Shown: positions 28,360 through 36,831 of the stretch, piece after piece
Layout of the letters: every line of letters starts with the position of its first letter
Numbering within the stretch: position 1 is the first letter of the stretch
Source of the DNA: Lysobacterales bacterium
GTDB lineage: Bacteria > Pseudomonadota > Gammaproteobacteria > Xanthomonadales > Rhodanobacteraceae
Assembly (NCBI GenBank): GCA_014338185.1
Contig: QUBV01000004.1
Coordinates: 28,065-92,064, forward strand
DNA: 64,000 bases
Direction: 5' to 3'
Position numbers and translations under genes: made by a program
The notes under the pieces: generated by a model
What the model saw: the letters and a program-made list of their open reading frames with translations, nothing else
Told to the model about the DNA's origin: nothing
The model's database searches: none

Positions 28360-28952
28360 GCACGGCCGCCGGCCACGGGCGCCTCGCGCCGGAGCTGCGT
28401 TTCCGTCGCGCCGGCGACGCCGACGTGGCCGCGCTCGTGGCCCTGGTGGAATCGGCCTACCGCGGCGACGCCAGTCGTCAGGGCTGGACCACCGAAGCCG
28501 ACCTGCTCGATGGCCAGCGCATCGACGCGCAAGGAATCGCCGAGGCGCTCGCCGCGGCCGACAGCCGCATCGTGCTCGTCGAGCGCGATGGCGAACTGCT
28601 CGGCTGCGCGCACCTGCAGCGGGGCGATGGCCACGCCTACTTCGGCATGTTCGCGGTGCGCCCGCAACTGCAAGGCGGCGGCATCGGCGGCGCCTTGCTC
28701 GAAGAGTGCGAGCGCATCGCGCGCGAAGAACTGGGCTGTGTGCGCATCGCGATGACGGTGATCAGCCTGCGTGATGAACTCATCGCCTGGTACGAGCGCC
28801 GCGGCTACCGGCGCAGCGGCCGCTACAAGGCGTTCCCGTACGGCGATGCGCGCTTCGGCCTGCCACGGCGCGACGACCTGCGATTCGAATGGCTCGACAA
28901 GCCGCTGGCGCCGGTGGTGGCGCCGCGGCCGGGCCAGCTGCCAGCGAGGTGA
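28356..28952 (+). CDS. GNAT family N-acetyltransferase in the suf operon
   Basis: 198 residues with the GNAT fold. The acetyl-CoA-binding motif A is in FAVRPQLQGGGIGGALLEECE (pyrophosphate loop Q/R-x-x-G-x-G/A), motif B is in CVRIAMTVISLRDELIAWYERRGYRRSG, and the end of the protein follows it. Its substrate is unknown. The ATG at 28356 overlaps the sufS stop and the next gene begins 5 nt after its end, so it is within the operon. Similar GNAT genes follow sufS in other Xanthomonadales as I recall; a role in cluster assembly has not been shown to my knowledge. Confidence 0.82.
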   Translation: MSTAAGHGRLAPELRFRRAGDADVAALVALVESAYRGDASRQGWTTEADLLDGQRIDAQGIAEALAAADSRIVLVERDGELLGCAHLQRGDGHAYFGMFAVRPQLQGGGIGGALLEECERIAREELGCVRIAMTVISLRDELIAWYERRGYRRSGRYKAFPYGDARFGLPRRDDLRFEWLDKPLAPVVAPRPGQLPAR

Positions 28953-28956
28953 GGTG

Positions 28957-29274
28957 ATGGAGTGGGTGCGCGTGTGCACGACTGGCGAGTTGCTCCCGGG
29001 CGAATACCAGGTGGCGTGGGATGGCGACACGCCGATCGCGGTGATCAACCTCGACGGCGAACTGTATGCGATCGAGGACGTGTGCACCCATGACGGCGGC
29101 GAGCTCACCGGCGGCGTGATCGAGGGCCGCCAGATCGAGTGTCCGCGCCACGGGGCGCGCTTCGACATCATGACCGGCGCGGTGCTGCGTCCGCCCGCGA
29201 CCGTGCCGATCGCGACGTTCCCGGTGCGGGTCGAGGACGGCGTGGTCTACACCCGCGACGACCGCGGCGACTGA
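28957..29274 (+). CDS. Rieske-type [2Fe-2S] ferredoxin
   Basis: 105 residues starting at ATG 28957, with AGGTG four bases upstream. The two Rieske boxes are VCTHDGGEL (C-x-H) and CPRHGARFD (C-x-x-H), so a 2Cys-2His [2Fe-2S] cluster is expected. Relatives are labelled non-heme iron oxygenase ferredoxin subunits, but no oxygenase is near. As the last gene of the SUF operon it may be a test client of the assembly machine, or supply electrons to it. It is 5 nt downstream of the GNAT gene and converges with the histidine kinase gene 24 nt further on. Confidence 0.88.
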   Translation: MEWVRVCTTGELLPGEYQVAWDGDTPIAVINLDGELYAIEDVCTHDGGELTGGVIEGRQIECPRHGARFDIMTGAVLRPPATVPIATFPVRVEDGVVYTRDDRGD

Positions 29275-29298
29275 GGCACCTGCGCCGGCGGCCCGCGC

Positions 29299-30666
29299 TC
29301 AGCTCGCGGGCAGGCGCACGATCGCGCGCAGGCCGCGGCCGTTGTGGCCATGGGCGAAGCCGAGCGTGCCGCCGTGGCGCTCGGCGATGCGCAGCACGAT
29401 TGCCAGGCCCAGTCCCGAACCCACGCGCGCCGCCTCGGGCGGGCGGAAGAAACGCTCGCCCAGGCGCGGCCACCACTGTTCGGCCACGCCCGGGCCCGAG
29501 TCCTCGACCGCGACCACCACGGTGCGCAGTTCCTGCGCCACCGACACCGTCACCGAGCCGTGTTCACCGGCGTGGTTGAGGGCGTTGTCGACGAGGTTGA
29601 CCAGTGCCTCGCGCAGCATCACCGCATCGCCCTGCACGACGGCGCCGGTGTGGCGGCCCTCGTAGCCGAGGTCGATGTGTTGGCTCAGCGCGTCGGGTAC
29701 GCGTTCGGCGACGTAGTCACGCGCGAGGTGGGCGAGGTCGACGCGCGTGAACGCCGGATGCTCGCCCGCCTGCGTGCGCGCGAGTGTGAGCAGCTGGCCC
29801 GCCGCGCGCCCCGCGCCGGCCGACAGCCGCTCGACGTGGGCCAGCGCCGCGCGCACGCTTTCGGGGCGCGGATCGGCCAGCGCGCGCTCGGCCTGCAGGC
29901 GCAGACCCGCCAGCGGCGTGCGCAACTGGTGGGCGGCGTCGGCGATGAAGCGCTCCTGCAGTTCGAGCAGCGTGCGCAGCCGCTGCAGCAGCGCGTCGAT
30001 GGTCTGGGTGAGCGGGCGAATCTCGCTGGGCACCTTGTCCTGGTCGAGCGGGGCGAGGTCGCGTGCGCGGCGCTGTTCGAGCTGCTCGACCAGCGGATCG
30101 AGCAGGCGCAGGCCGCGGCTCACGCCGACCCACACCAGCGCCAGCACGATCGCGATGAGCAGCAGCACCACCGGCAGCGCGCCGACCAGGATCTCGCGCG
30201 CGAGCGCGCGCCGCGCGCGCAGGCCCTCGGCCACCGAAATGATGATCGTGGCATCGGCGGCGGCATCGTGCAGCGCCAGCGAGGCCATGCGCAGCGATTG
30301 CCCGTCCACCGTCACCGACTCCAGGCGTGGCGCGGCGCCGGTGGCGGGCGGTGTCGCGGGCAGGGGCAGGTCGCGGTTGGCCGCGAGTACGCCATGCTGC
30401 AGGCTGCGCACGCTGTACCAGGTCGGGTCGTCGGTCTCCGACTCCATGAGGATGCGCACCTGCGGGCTCAGCGCCTCGCTGCCGGCGTCGCTGTGGGCCA
30501 TGCGCTCGAGCGCGCGCGCGGTTTCGACCAGCGAACGGTCGAAGTTGAGGTTGGCGTAATGCAGCGCGAGCACGTAGATCAGCGCGCCGCTGCCGATCCA
30601 GGCCAGCGCCAGCGGCACCGCGAGGATCGTGAGCAGGCGCCGGCGCAGGCTAGGCACGCGCGCCAT
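29299..30666 (-). CDS. Two-component sensor histidine kinase (QseC/TctE-like)
   Basis: A 455-residue membrane kinase. Two helices flank a sensor domain of about 125 residues (LAVPLALAWIGSGALIYVLA near residue 15-34; VLLLIAIVLALVWVGVSRG near 165). HAMP-like linker follows. H box FIADAAHQLRTPLAGLRLQ (phospho-His), N box LREALVNLVDNALNHAG, G1 VEDSGPGV, F box RFFRPP and G2 GSGLGLAIVLRIA. The periplasmic domain is of the 2CSK_N type found in tricarboxylate and QseC-like kinases; the signal is unknown. The ATG overlaps the end of the upstream response regulator gene by 17 nt, showing an operon. Confidence 0.92.
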   Translation of the reverse strand: MARVPSLRRRLLTILAVPLALAWIGSGALIYVLALHYANLNFDRSLVETARALERMAHSDAGSEALSPQVRILMESETDDPTWYSVRSLQHGVLAANRDLPLPATPPATGAAPRLESVTVDGQSLRMASLALHDAAADATIIISVAEGLRARRALAREILVGALPVVLLLIAIVLALVWVGVSRGLRLLDPLVEQLEQRRARDLAPLDQDKVPSEIRPLTQTIDALLQRLRTLLELQERFIADAAHQLRTPLAGLRLQAERALADPRPESVRAALAHVERLSAGAGRAAGQLLTLARTQAGEHPAFTRVDLAHLARDYVAERVPDALSQHIDLGYEGRHTGAVVQGDAVMLREALVNLVDNALNHAGEHGSVTVSVAQELRTVVVAVEDSGPGVAEQWWPRLGERFFRPPEAARVGSGLGLAIVLRIAERHGGTLGFAHGHNGRGLRAIVRLPAS

Positions 30667-31330
30667 CGTCCTCTTCCAGCAGGTAGCCGAGGCCGCGTGC
30701 GGTGCGGATGCGCGCGCCGCTGCCCTCGAGCTTGCGGCGCAGCCGGTACACGGCGATGTCCAGGCCGTTGTCGGTGAGCGTGGTGTCCCAGCTGCACAGT
30801 GCCTCGATCAGCTGCTCGCGGCTGACCACGCGGTCCAGGCGCGTGGCCAGCGCCTCGAGCAGGCCGAACTCGCGCGGCGTGAGTTCGAGCGCCGCGCCGT
30901 CGACGTGCGCGCGCCGCCGCGGCAGGTCCAGCCGCAGTCGGCCCAGTTGCAGTTCCGGCACGCCCTGACTGGTGCGCCGGCGCAACAGCGCGCGCACGCG
31001 GGCCTCGAACTCGCGCAGCGCGAACGGCTTGACCAGGTAGTCGTCGGCCCCGAGGTCGAGCGCGCGCACGCGTTCCTCCAGTTCCTCGCGCGCGGTCGCC
31101 ACCAGCACCGGCACCGCGTCGGCGCGGCTGCGCAGGCGGCGCAGCAGGTCGATGCCGTCGATGCCGGGCAGGCCCAGGTCGAGCACCACGAGGTCGTAGG
31201 GATGGTCGCGCAGCGCGGCATCGGCGAGGCGGCCGTCGGCGAGGCGGTCGACCGCATGGCCCGCGCTGCCGAGCGCGGCGCCGATCGCATCGCCGATCGC
31301 GGCATCGTCCTCGATGATCAGGATACGCAT
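30650..31330 (-). CDS. OmpR/PhoB-family response regulator
   Basis: 226 residues from the ATG at 31330 (MRILIIEDDAAIGDAIGAAL). The receiver has the acidic pair EDD, phospho-acceptor in LVVLDLGLPGIDG, the Thr/Ser position in LVATAREELEE and the Lys in DYLVKPFAL. The winged-helix effector follows (LELTPREFGLLEALATR, then LTDNGLDIAVYRLRRKLEG and IRTARGLGYLL). It pairs with the overlapping histidine kinase gene. The promoter region (31331-31485) is shared with the divergent PepSY gene and contains a Fur-box-like sequence, so iron might also control this pair. Confidence 0.93.
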   Translation of the reverse strand: MRILIIEDDAAIGDAIGAALGSAGHAVDRLADGRLADAALRDHPYDLVVLDLGLPGIDGIDLLRRLRSRADAVPVLVATAREELEERVRALDLGADDYLVKPFALREFEARVRALLRRRTSQGVPELQLGRLRLDLPRRRAHVDGAALELTPREFGLLEALATRLDRVVSREQLIEALCSWDTTLTDNGLDIAVYRLRRKLEGSGARIRTARGLGYLLEEDDGARA

Positions 31331-31413
31331 GGCGCGATTGTATCGGCGGCGCCGCACTGGGTCGGATCGTGGCGGACGCGACTTGTACGCGGCGAGGGCG
31401 CCTGTTAGGCTGG

Positions 31414-31435
31414 TCAAGAATCATTCTCATTTGTT
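31414..31435. promoter_or_regulatory. Fur-box-like operator before the PepSY/ApbE operon
   Basis: AAGAATCATTCTCATTT at 31416-31432 reads on the other strand as AAATGAGAATGATTCTT, very close to the Fur consensus core (GAGAATGATTCTC is nearly symmetrical). It lies about 53 nt before the ATG of the PepSY gene and 86 nt before the divergent response regulator. The surrounding DNA is GC-rich, so this AT-rich match stands out. Binding is inferred. Confidence 0.72.
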
Positions 31436-31485
31436 GACAGCGCCGATGCCGCCGGGATGGGCGTGCGGCGGCGGCGAGGGCTTCC

Positions 31486-32130
31486 ATGCACGGCGCGCTG
31501 CGCGACAGTCCGGCAAGCGATGCGCGCGCGCGCGCGTACTGGCTCAGGACCTTGCACCAGTGGCACTGGATCAGCGCGGCGGCGTGCCTCGTGGCGATGC
31601 TGTTGTTCAGCGTCACCGGCATCACGCTCAACCATGCCGCGCGCATCGAGGCGCAGCCGCGGGTGACGCGCCTGAGCGCGCAGTTGCCGGCCGAGCTGCG
31701 CCAGACCTTGGACAGCGTGGCCGCGAGCGGGCAGGGCGCGCTGCCCGCTCCGGTGCGCGAGTGGATGGGCGAGCGCCTGCGGCTGCGGCTGGATGCGCGC
31801 GCGGCCGAGTGGAGCGATGGCGAGGCCTTGCTGTCGATGCCCACGCCGGGCGTGGACGCGTGGCTCAGCGTCGATGCGCGCAGCGGTGCGATCGAATACG
31901 AGCGCACCGACCGCGGCTGGATCGCGTGGCTCAACGACCTGCACAAGGGCCGCCATGCGGGACCGGTGTGGGCGTGGTTCATCGACCTGGTCGCGCTCGC
32001 CTGCATCGTGTTCACGCTGAGCGGCCTGGCCTTGCTGTGGCTGCATCGGCGCCAGCGCGCGTTGACCTGGCCGCTGCTCGGGCTGGGCCTGGTGTTGCCG
32101 TTGCTGATTGCCCTGTTGTTCATCCACTGA
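31486..32130 (+). CDS. PepSY-associated membrane protein, putative heme-binding electron carrier
   Basis: 214 residues. ATG 31486 is preceded by GAGGG. It has an N-terminal helix (AACLVAMLLFSVTGITLNHA), an extracytoplasmic PepSY-like domain (about 50-150), and two C-terminal helices (WFIDLVALACIVFTLSGLALL and LLGLGLVLPLLIALLFIH). Histidines lie in pairs at the membrane edges: LHQWHW, GITLNH, LHKGRHAG and LWLHRR, a pattern used by PepSY_TM proteins to hold b-type hemes. It is the first gene behind a Fur-box-like site and is followed by DUF2271, DUF4198, apbE and a flavoreductase gene. I infer it moves electrons across the inner membrane for iron reduction. Confidence 0.82.
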   Translation: MHGALRDSPASDARARAYWLRTLHQWHWISAAACLVAMLLFSVTGITLNHAARIEAQPRVTRLSAQLPAELRQTLDSVAASGQGALPAPVREWMGERLRLRLDARAAEWSDGEALLSMPTPGVDAWLSVDARSGAIEYERTDRGWIAWLNDLHKGRHAGPVWAWFIDLVALACIVFTLSGLALLWLHRRQRALTWPLLGLGLVLPLLIALLFIH

Positions 32131-32141
32131 CGAGGTTGCCG

Positions 32142-32675
32142 ATGCGTCGACTGACCGGATTCCTGATCGCACTGGGCGCGGGCACGTCGCTGCAGGCGGC
32201 GAGCGTGCAGCTCACGCTGGAGCTGCCCAGGATCGAAGTGTCCGAGTACCACCGGCCCTACGTGGCGGTGTGGATCGAACGCGAGGACCGCAGCGTCGCC
32301 GCCAACCTGGCGCTGTGGTACCAGGGCAAGGAGGGCAAGGACGCGCAGTCGGGCAAGACCGAGCCGGGCAGCAAATGGTTGTCGGACCTGCGCCAGTGGT
32401 GGCGGCGCAGCGGGCGCGACCAGGTGCTGCCGCTCGATGGCGTGAGCGGTGCCACGCGCCCGGCCGGCCAGCACCAGCTGGTGTTCGCGGGCGACAAGCC
32501 GCCGCTGGCGACGCTGGCACCGGGCAGCTACAAGCTCATGATCGAGGTGGCGCGCGAGGTCGGTGGCCGCGAGGTCGTGAGCGTGCCCTTCAGCTGGCCG
32601 CCCAGCGCACCCGAGCACCTGGACGCGCAGGGCAGCCACGAGATCGGCGCGGTACGCCTGGACCTGGATCCCTGA
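32142..32675 (+). CDS. DUF2271 periplasmic protein, predicted ApbE flavinylation substrate
   Basis: 177 residues. ATG 32142 (MRRLTGFLIALGAGTSLQAA) starts a signal peptide. The DUF2271 fold is recognisable by YHRPYVAVWIEREDRSVAAN, WLSDLRQWWRRSGRD and PGSYKLMIEVAREVGGRE. Between them is PLDGVSGATRPAG. DGVSGAT (residues 99-105, DNA 32436-32456) matches the D-x-x-(S/T)-G-A-(S/T) signal at which ApbE attaches FMN through the last Thr/Ser, as in NqrC and FMN_bind proteins. An apbE gene is two genes downstream. The protein is therefore probably a periplasmic covalent flavoprotein. I recall comparative surveys linking DUF2271 to flavinylation, but could not check this. Confidence 0.85.
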   Translation: MRRLTGFLIALGAGTSLQAASVQLTLELPRIEVSEYHRPYVAVWIEREDRSVAANLALWYQGKEGKDAQSGKTEPGSKWLSDLRQWWRRSGRDQVLPLDGVSGATRPAGQHQLVFAGDKPPLATLAPGSYKLMIEVAREVGGREVVSVPFSWPPSAPEHLDAQGSHEIGAVRLDLDP

Positions 32676-32745
32676 GCCACGGGCGCGGTCGGCCAGCGTG
32701 CCGCGCGCGCCGCTCTGCAAGCATGACTGTCAACCGGAGATGCCG

Positions 32746-33558
32746 ATGAAACACCTGATGCGACTGGCCGCGCTGGCATGCGCGGCGACGGTGCCGCTGA
32801 GCGCAGCGGCGCACAAGATGTTCCTGCTGCCGTCGACCACGGTGCTGTCGCAAGGCAGTGACGCATGGATCACGGTCGATGCGGCGGTGTCCAACGACCT
32901 GTTCTACTTCAACCATTTTCCGCTCGCGCTCGACCACCTCGCGATCACCGGTCCCGACGGCAAGCCGGTGGCGGCCGAGAACAAGCACACCGGCAAATGG
33001 CGCAGCAGCTTCGACGTGCACCTGACCCGGCCCGGCACCTATCGCATCGCGATCGTCAACGACGGCCTGTTCGCGAGCTATGTCGATGCCAAGGGCGAGA
33101 AGAAGCGCTGGCGCGGCACCGCCGACAAGCTCGGCGAGATTCCGGCCGACGCCAAGGAACTGCGCATCAGCCAGTCGCAGGGCACGCTCAACACCTACGT
33201 GACCCTGGGCAAGCCCAACGACACCGCGCTCAAGCCCAGTGGACACGGCCTCGAACTCGCGCCCGTGACCGCGCCCAACGACCTGTATGCGGGCGAGCCG
33301 GCGCGCTTCCGCTTCCTGCTCGATGGCAAGCCGGCCAGGGACCTCAAGGTCAGCGTGGTCGCCGGCGGCACGCGCTACCGCAACGCACAGGACGAGATCG
33401 TCGCCACCACCGACGCCAACGGCGAGTTCAGCATCACCTGGCCGGCCGCGGGCATGTACTGGCTCAGCGCCTCGCTCGACAAGCAGCCCGCGACCATCGC
33501 CAAGGCCAGCGAGCGGCGCCTCGGCTATGTAGCGACCTTCGAGGTGTTGCCGCAGTAA
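32746..33558 (+). CDS. DUF4198 periplasmic protein
   Basis: 270 residues. The start MKHLMRLAALACAATV at ATG 32746 has CGGAGA eight bases upstream and gives a signal peptide cut near SAAAHK. The mature protein begins with the typical HKMFLLPSTTVLSQG and is rich in beta strands: an all-beta domain (to about residue 150), then a second Ig-like domain (YAGEPARFRFLLDGKPARDLKVSVVAGG to GEFSITWPAAGMYWLSASL). DUF4198 proteins are common in metal-uptake loci of proteobacteria and may bind metal through the N-terminal His. Its exact role in the iron/flavin module is not known. Confidence 0.85.
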   Translation: MKHLMRLAALACAATVPLSAAAHKMFLLPSTTVLSQGSDAWITVDAAVSNDLFYFNHFPLALDHLAITGPDGKPVAAENKHTGKWRSSFDVHLTRPGTYRIAIVNDGLFASYVDAKGEKKRWRGTADKLGEIPADAKELRISQSQGTLNTYVTLGKPNDTALKPSGHGLELAPVTAPNDLYAGEPARFRFLLDGKPARDLKVSVVAGGTRYRNAQDEIVATTDANGEFSITWPAAGMYWLSASLDKQPATIAKASERRLGYVATFEVLPQ

Positions 33559-33569
33559 CGGCCGCGTCG

Positions 33570-34613
33570 ATGTGCATGCTGTGGCGATGGGCGTCCGCTT
33601 GGCTGGCCGGCTGCGTGCTGGCGGGCAGCCTTGGCGCCTGCGCGCCAACGCGCACCACCACGCTGCGCGGGCCGACCATGGGCACGACCTGGTCGGTGCA
33701 GCTGGCGTTGCCGCGCGGACGCAGCGCCGCGCACCTGCAACGCGGCATCCAGCGCGAGCTCGACGCGGTGGTGGCGCAGATGAGCAGCTGGGAGCCCGAT
33801 TCGGACCTGGGGCGCTATAACCGCGCAGCCGCGGGCAGCTGGCAGCAGTTGCCGCGCGAGTTCTTCGACGTGCTCGCGCACGCGCTCGCGCTCGCGCGCG
33901 CCAGCGGCGGCGCGTTCGACCCGACGGTCGGGCCGCTGGTCGAGCTGTGGGGCTTCGGTCCGGGCCCGCGCCTGCATCGCGTGCCCGGCGCCGACGAGAT
34001 CGCGGCGGCGCGCGCGCGTGTGGGCCATGCCAAGGTGCAACTCGATCCGGTCACGCGCCGCGTGCTGCAACCCGGCGGCGTCGCGCTGGACCTGTCGGCC
34101 ATTGCCAAGGGCTTTGGCACCGACCAGGTCGCGCGTTACCTCGAACGCGAGGGCGTCGGTGATTTTCTGGTCGACGTCAGCGGCGAACTGCGCGCCCATG
34201 GTCGCCGCCCCGATGGCGGTGACTGGCGCGTGGGCATCGAGAAGCCCGATGCCGCGGTTGCGGCGGTGCGCTCGCTCGACCAGGTCCAGCGCAGCCTGCG
34301 CCTGCGCGAGCAGGCGATCGCGACCTCGGGCGATTACCGCCACTACTTCGAGCATGGCGGCCGCCGCTACTCGCACCACATCGATCCGCGCAGCGGCTGG
34401 CCGGTCGAGCAGCGCATCGCCTCGGTCACCACGGTCGCGGCCGATTGCCTGCACGCCGACGCCATCGGCACCACGCTGATCGTGCTCGGCGAGGACGCGG
34501 GGCTGGAGTTCGCGCGCGCGCATGGCCTGGCGGTGCTCATGCTCGTGCGCGAAGGCGACCGCTTCGTCGAACGCACCTCGCCCGCGTTCGATGCGCTGCT
34601 GGCGACGCCGTGA
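33570..34613 (+). CDS. apbE: FAD:protein FMN transferase ApbE
   Basis: 347 residues with a lipoprotein-like signal (MCMLWRWASAWLAGCVLAG then LGAC as lipobox). ApbE blocks: RGPTMGTTWSVQL, GAFDPTVGPLVELWGFG, VALDLSAIAKGFGTDQVARY, FLVDVSGELRAHG, and the magnesium-binding ATSGDYRHYFE, YSHHIDPRSGWPV and CLHADAIGTTLIVLG. It splits FAD and attaches FMN to a Thr/Ser in the periplasm. The likely target is the DUF2271 protein two genes upstream. The start ATG at 33570 comes 11 nt after the DUF4198 stop. The TGA overlaps the next gene's GTG (GTGA), so the two are translationally coupled. Confidence 0.92.
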   Translation: MCMLWRWASAWLAGCVLAGSLGACAPTRTTTLRGPTMGTTWSVQLALPRGRSAAHLQRGIQRELDAVVAQMSSWEPDSDLGRYNRAAAGSWQQLPREFFDVLAHALALARASGGAFDPTVGPLVELWGFGPGPRLHRVPGADEIAAARARVGHAKVQLDPVTRRVLQPGGVALDLSAIAKGFGTDQVARYLEREGVGDFLVDVSGELRAHGRRPDGGDWRVGIEKPDAAVAAVRSLDQVQRSLRLREQAIATSGDYRHYFEHGGRRYSHHIDPRSGWPVEQRIASVTTVAADCLHADAIGTTLIVLGEDAGLEFARAHGLAVLMLVREGDRFVERTSPAFDALLATP

Positions 34614-36109
34614 CGCCGCCGCGCAGCATCCGCGGCCTGCTTGGCAACACCCTGGCCGGGCTCGTGCTGCTGGCGCTGGCGGCATGGCTGTCCACGCTGC
34701 ATGGCGCTTTCGCCTGGTCGGCGCCCGCACCCGCGCGCGGCATTGCGGCGGCGCTGCTGCTGGTTGGCTATGGCGCGATGTGCGTGCTCATCGCCCGCCG
34801 CGCGCGCGCCTCGCGCGCACCTGCGCCCGCGCCCGCGGCGCCGCGTGCCATGTGGGTGATCCATGCGAGCCAGACCGGGCAGGGCGAGCAACTCGCGCTG
34901 CGCACCGCACAGGCGCTGCGCGAGGCCGGCCTCGCACCGCAGGTGATCGCGCTGGGGCAACTCGGCCGCGACGCCCTGCAGCAACTGCCGCGCGCGCTGT
35001 TCATCGCCAGCACCACCGGCGAGGGCGATGCGCCCGATGGCGCATTGCGTTTCCTGCGCGAGGTGTGGCCCGCGCCGCCACGCCTGGATCAACTCCACTA
35101 CGGCCTGCTCGCGCTGGGTGACAGCAGCTATGCCAACTATTGCGCGTTCGGCCGCGAACTCGACGGCTGGCTGCGGCGGGCCGGTGCCCAGGCGCTGTTC
35201 GATCGGGTCGAGGTCGACGCAGGCGATGCCGCCGCGCTGCGCCACTGGCAGCACCACCTCGGCGTGCTCAGCGGCCGCACCGACCTGCCCGATTGGACCC
35301 CGCCGCGCTACCAGCACTGGCGGCTGCGCGCGCGGGAGCGGGTCAATGCGGGCAGCGCGGGCGCGCCGTGCTGGCGGCTGGAACTGGTGCCGGCCGCGGG
35401 CGCGTTGCCGTCGTGGCGCGCCGGCGACCTGGTCGAGGTCGCGCCCTGCGCCATCGACGCCGCCGACCTGGCCACGCTGCCGCATCGCGAGTATTCGATC
35501 GCCTCGATCCCCGCCGAAGGCGTGTTGCTGCTGCTGGTGCGGAGCATGAGTCGTGCCGACGGCAGCCCCGGCCTGGGTTCGCACTGGCTCACGCACGGGG
35601 CGGCCGTGGGCGGGCCGGTCGCGCTGCGCATCCGTGGCAATGCCAACTTCCATGCGCCCGACGACGACCGCCCGCTGCTGCTCGTGGGCAACGGCACCGG
35701 CATCGCCGGGCTGCGCGCACTGCTGGCCGAACGCATCGCACGCGGCCAGCGGCGCAACTGGCTCGTGTTCGGCGAGCGCAACGCGGCGCACGATTACCAT
35801 TTCCGCGCCGACATCGAGCGCTGGCACGCACAGGGCGGGATCGAACGGCTCGACCTCGCCTTTTCGCGCGATCCGGCGCCGGATGCGACCGCACCGCGCG
35901 CAGCGCATGGCGGCAGCTACGTGCAGCACCGGCTGTTGCAGGCGGGCGCCGAACTGCGGGCGTGGATCGCCGCAGGCGCGTCGATCCATGTCTGCGGCAG
36001 TCTCCAGGGCATGGCGCCGGGCGTGCACGCGGCTCTGCTCGAAGTGCTCGGTGCCGAGGCGGTGGAACAGCTCGTGGTGGAGGGGCGCTACCGGCGCGAC
36101 GTGTACTGA
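34610..36109 (+). CDS. Membrane-anchored flavodoxin/NADPH flavoreductase (sulfite reductase alpha-like)
   Basis: 499 residues from a GTG overlapping the apbE stop. Two N-terminal helices (LLGNTLAGLVLLALAAWL and IAAALLLVGYGAMCVLIA) are followed by a flavodoxin domain (about 80-225: WVIHASQTGQGEQLA, IASTTGEGDAPDG, LLALGDSSYANYC), an FAD domain with REYSIASIP, and an NADPH domain (LLLVGNGTGIAGLRALLAE, LVFGERNAAHDYHF, IHVCGSLQGMAPG). This is the CysJ or P450-reductase arrangement without an FAD-domain connector of full size. It should take electrons from cytosolic NADPH and hand them to the PepSY membrane partner. It ends 10 nt from the converging PiuC-like gene. Confidence 0.88.
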   Translation: MTPPRSIRGLLGNTLAGLVLLALAAWLSTLHGAFAWSAPAPARGIAAALLLVGYGAMCVLIARRARASRAPAPAPAAPRAMWVIHASQTGQGEQLALRTAQALREAGLAPQVIALGQLGRDALQQLPRALFIASTTGEGDAPDGALRFLREVWPAPPRLDQLHYGLLALGDSSYANYCAFGRELDGWLRRAGAQALFDRVEVDAGDAAALRHWQHHLGVLSGRTDLPDWTPPRYQHWRLRARERVNAGSAGAPCWRLELVPAAGALPSWRAGDLVEVAPCAIDAADLATLPHREYSIASIPAEGVLLLLVRSMSRADGSPGLGSHWLTHGAAVGGPVALRIRGNANFHAPDDDRPLLLVGNGTGIAGLRALLAERIARGQRRNWLVFGERNAAHDYHFRADIERWHAQGGIERLDLAFSRDPAPDATAPRAAHGGSYVQHRLLQAGAELRAWIAAGASIHVCGSLQGMAPGVHAALLEVLGAEAVEQLVVEGRYRRDVY

Positions 36110-36118
36110 GGCACCGGC

Positions 36119-36796
36119 TCAGGTCTGCGCCCACTCGCGCAGCAGATTGTGGTACACGCCGGTCAGCTGCAGCAGCGCGGCACCATCGGCGGCGCTACGC
36201 GTGAGGGCCTGGATCGAGGTGTCCAGTTCGAACAGCAGGCGCCGGCGGCGTTCCTCGCGCACCAGGCTCTGGATCCAGAAGAACGCCGCGACGCGGGCGC
36301 CGCGGGTGACCGGATTGACCTGGTGCAGGCTGGTGGACGGGTACAGGATCGCATCACCCGCCGGCAGCTTGACCTCGTGCTCGCCGTAGGTATCGGCCAC
36401 CACCAGTTCGCCGCCGTCGTACTCGTCGGGACCGCTGAGAAACAGCGTGCACGACACGTCGCTGCGCATCTGCTCGCCATTGGGCAGCGCCATCACCGAG
36501 CCGTCGACGTGGAAGCCGTAGTGGCCGCCGCCCTCGTAGCGGTTGAAACGCGGCGGCAACGCGCGCAGCGGCAGCACCGCGGGGTGGTACAGCGGGTGGC
36601 GGGCCAGCGCGGCCAGCACCTGCGCGCCCAGTTCGCGCCGCTCGGGCGCGGCTTCCGGCAGCTGCAGGTTGTGCTTGACGCGCGCGCCCTGCGGGCCGAC
36701 GGTCTGCTTGCCGTCGGTCCACTGCGCCGCGTCGAGCGTGGCGCGCATCGCGCGCACCTGGGCAGGTTCGAGTACGCCGGGCAGGTGCAGGAGCAT
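36119..36796 (-). CDS. PKHD-type Fe(II)/2-oxoglutarate dioxygenase (PiuC-like)
   Basis: 225 residues from the ATG at 36796 ([17 protein letters not shown]). The iron facial triad is in [11 protein letters not shown] (H-x-D) and the distal His in [15 protein letters not shown], with the following Arg binding 2-oxoglutarate ([14 protein letters not shown]). The [16 protein letters not shown] and [19 protein letters not shown] blocks are typical of the YbiX/PiuC family. Such genes are usually adjacent to catecholate siderophore receptors, as here, where it follows the TonB receptor by 35 nt. The family's substrate is not established; modification of the siderophore or receptor is proposed. Confidence 0.9.
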   Translation of the reverse strand: MLLHLPGVLEPAQVRAMRATLDAAQWTDGKQTVGPQGARVKHNLQLPEAAPERRELGAQVLAALARHPLYHPAVLPLRALPPRFNRYEGGGHYGFHVDGSVMALPNGEQMRSDVSCTLFLSGPDEYDGGELVVADTYGEHEVKLPAGDAILYPSTSLHQVNPVTRGARVAAFFWIQSLVREERRRRLLFELDTSIQALTRSAADGAALLQLTGVYHNLLREWAQT

Positions 36797-36831
36797 GGTC
36801 GGTTCCGGGCCGGAGGTTGGCGCGCGCCGCG

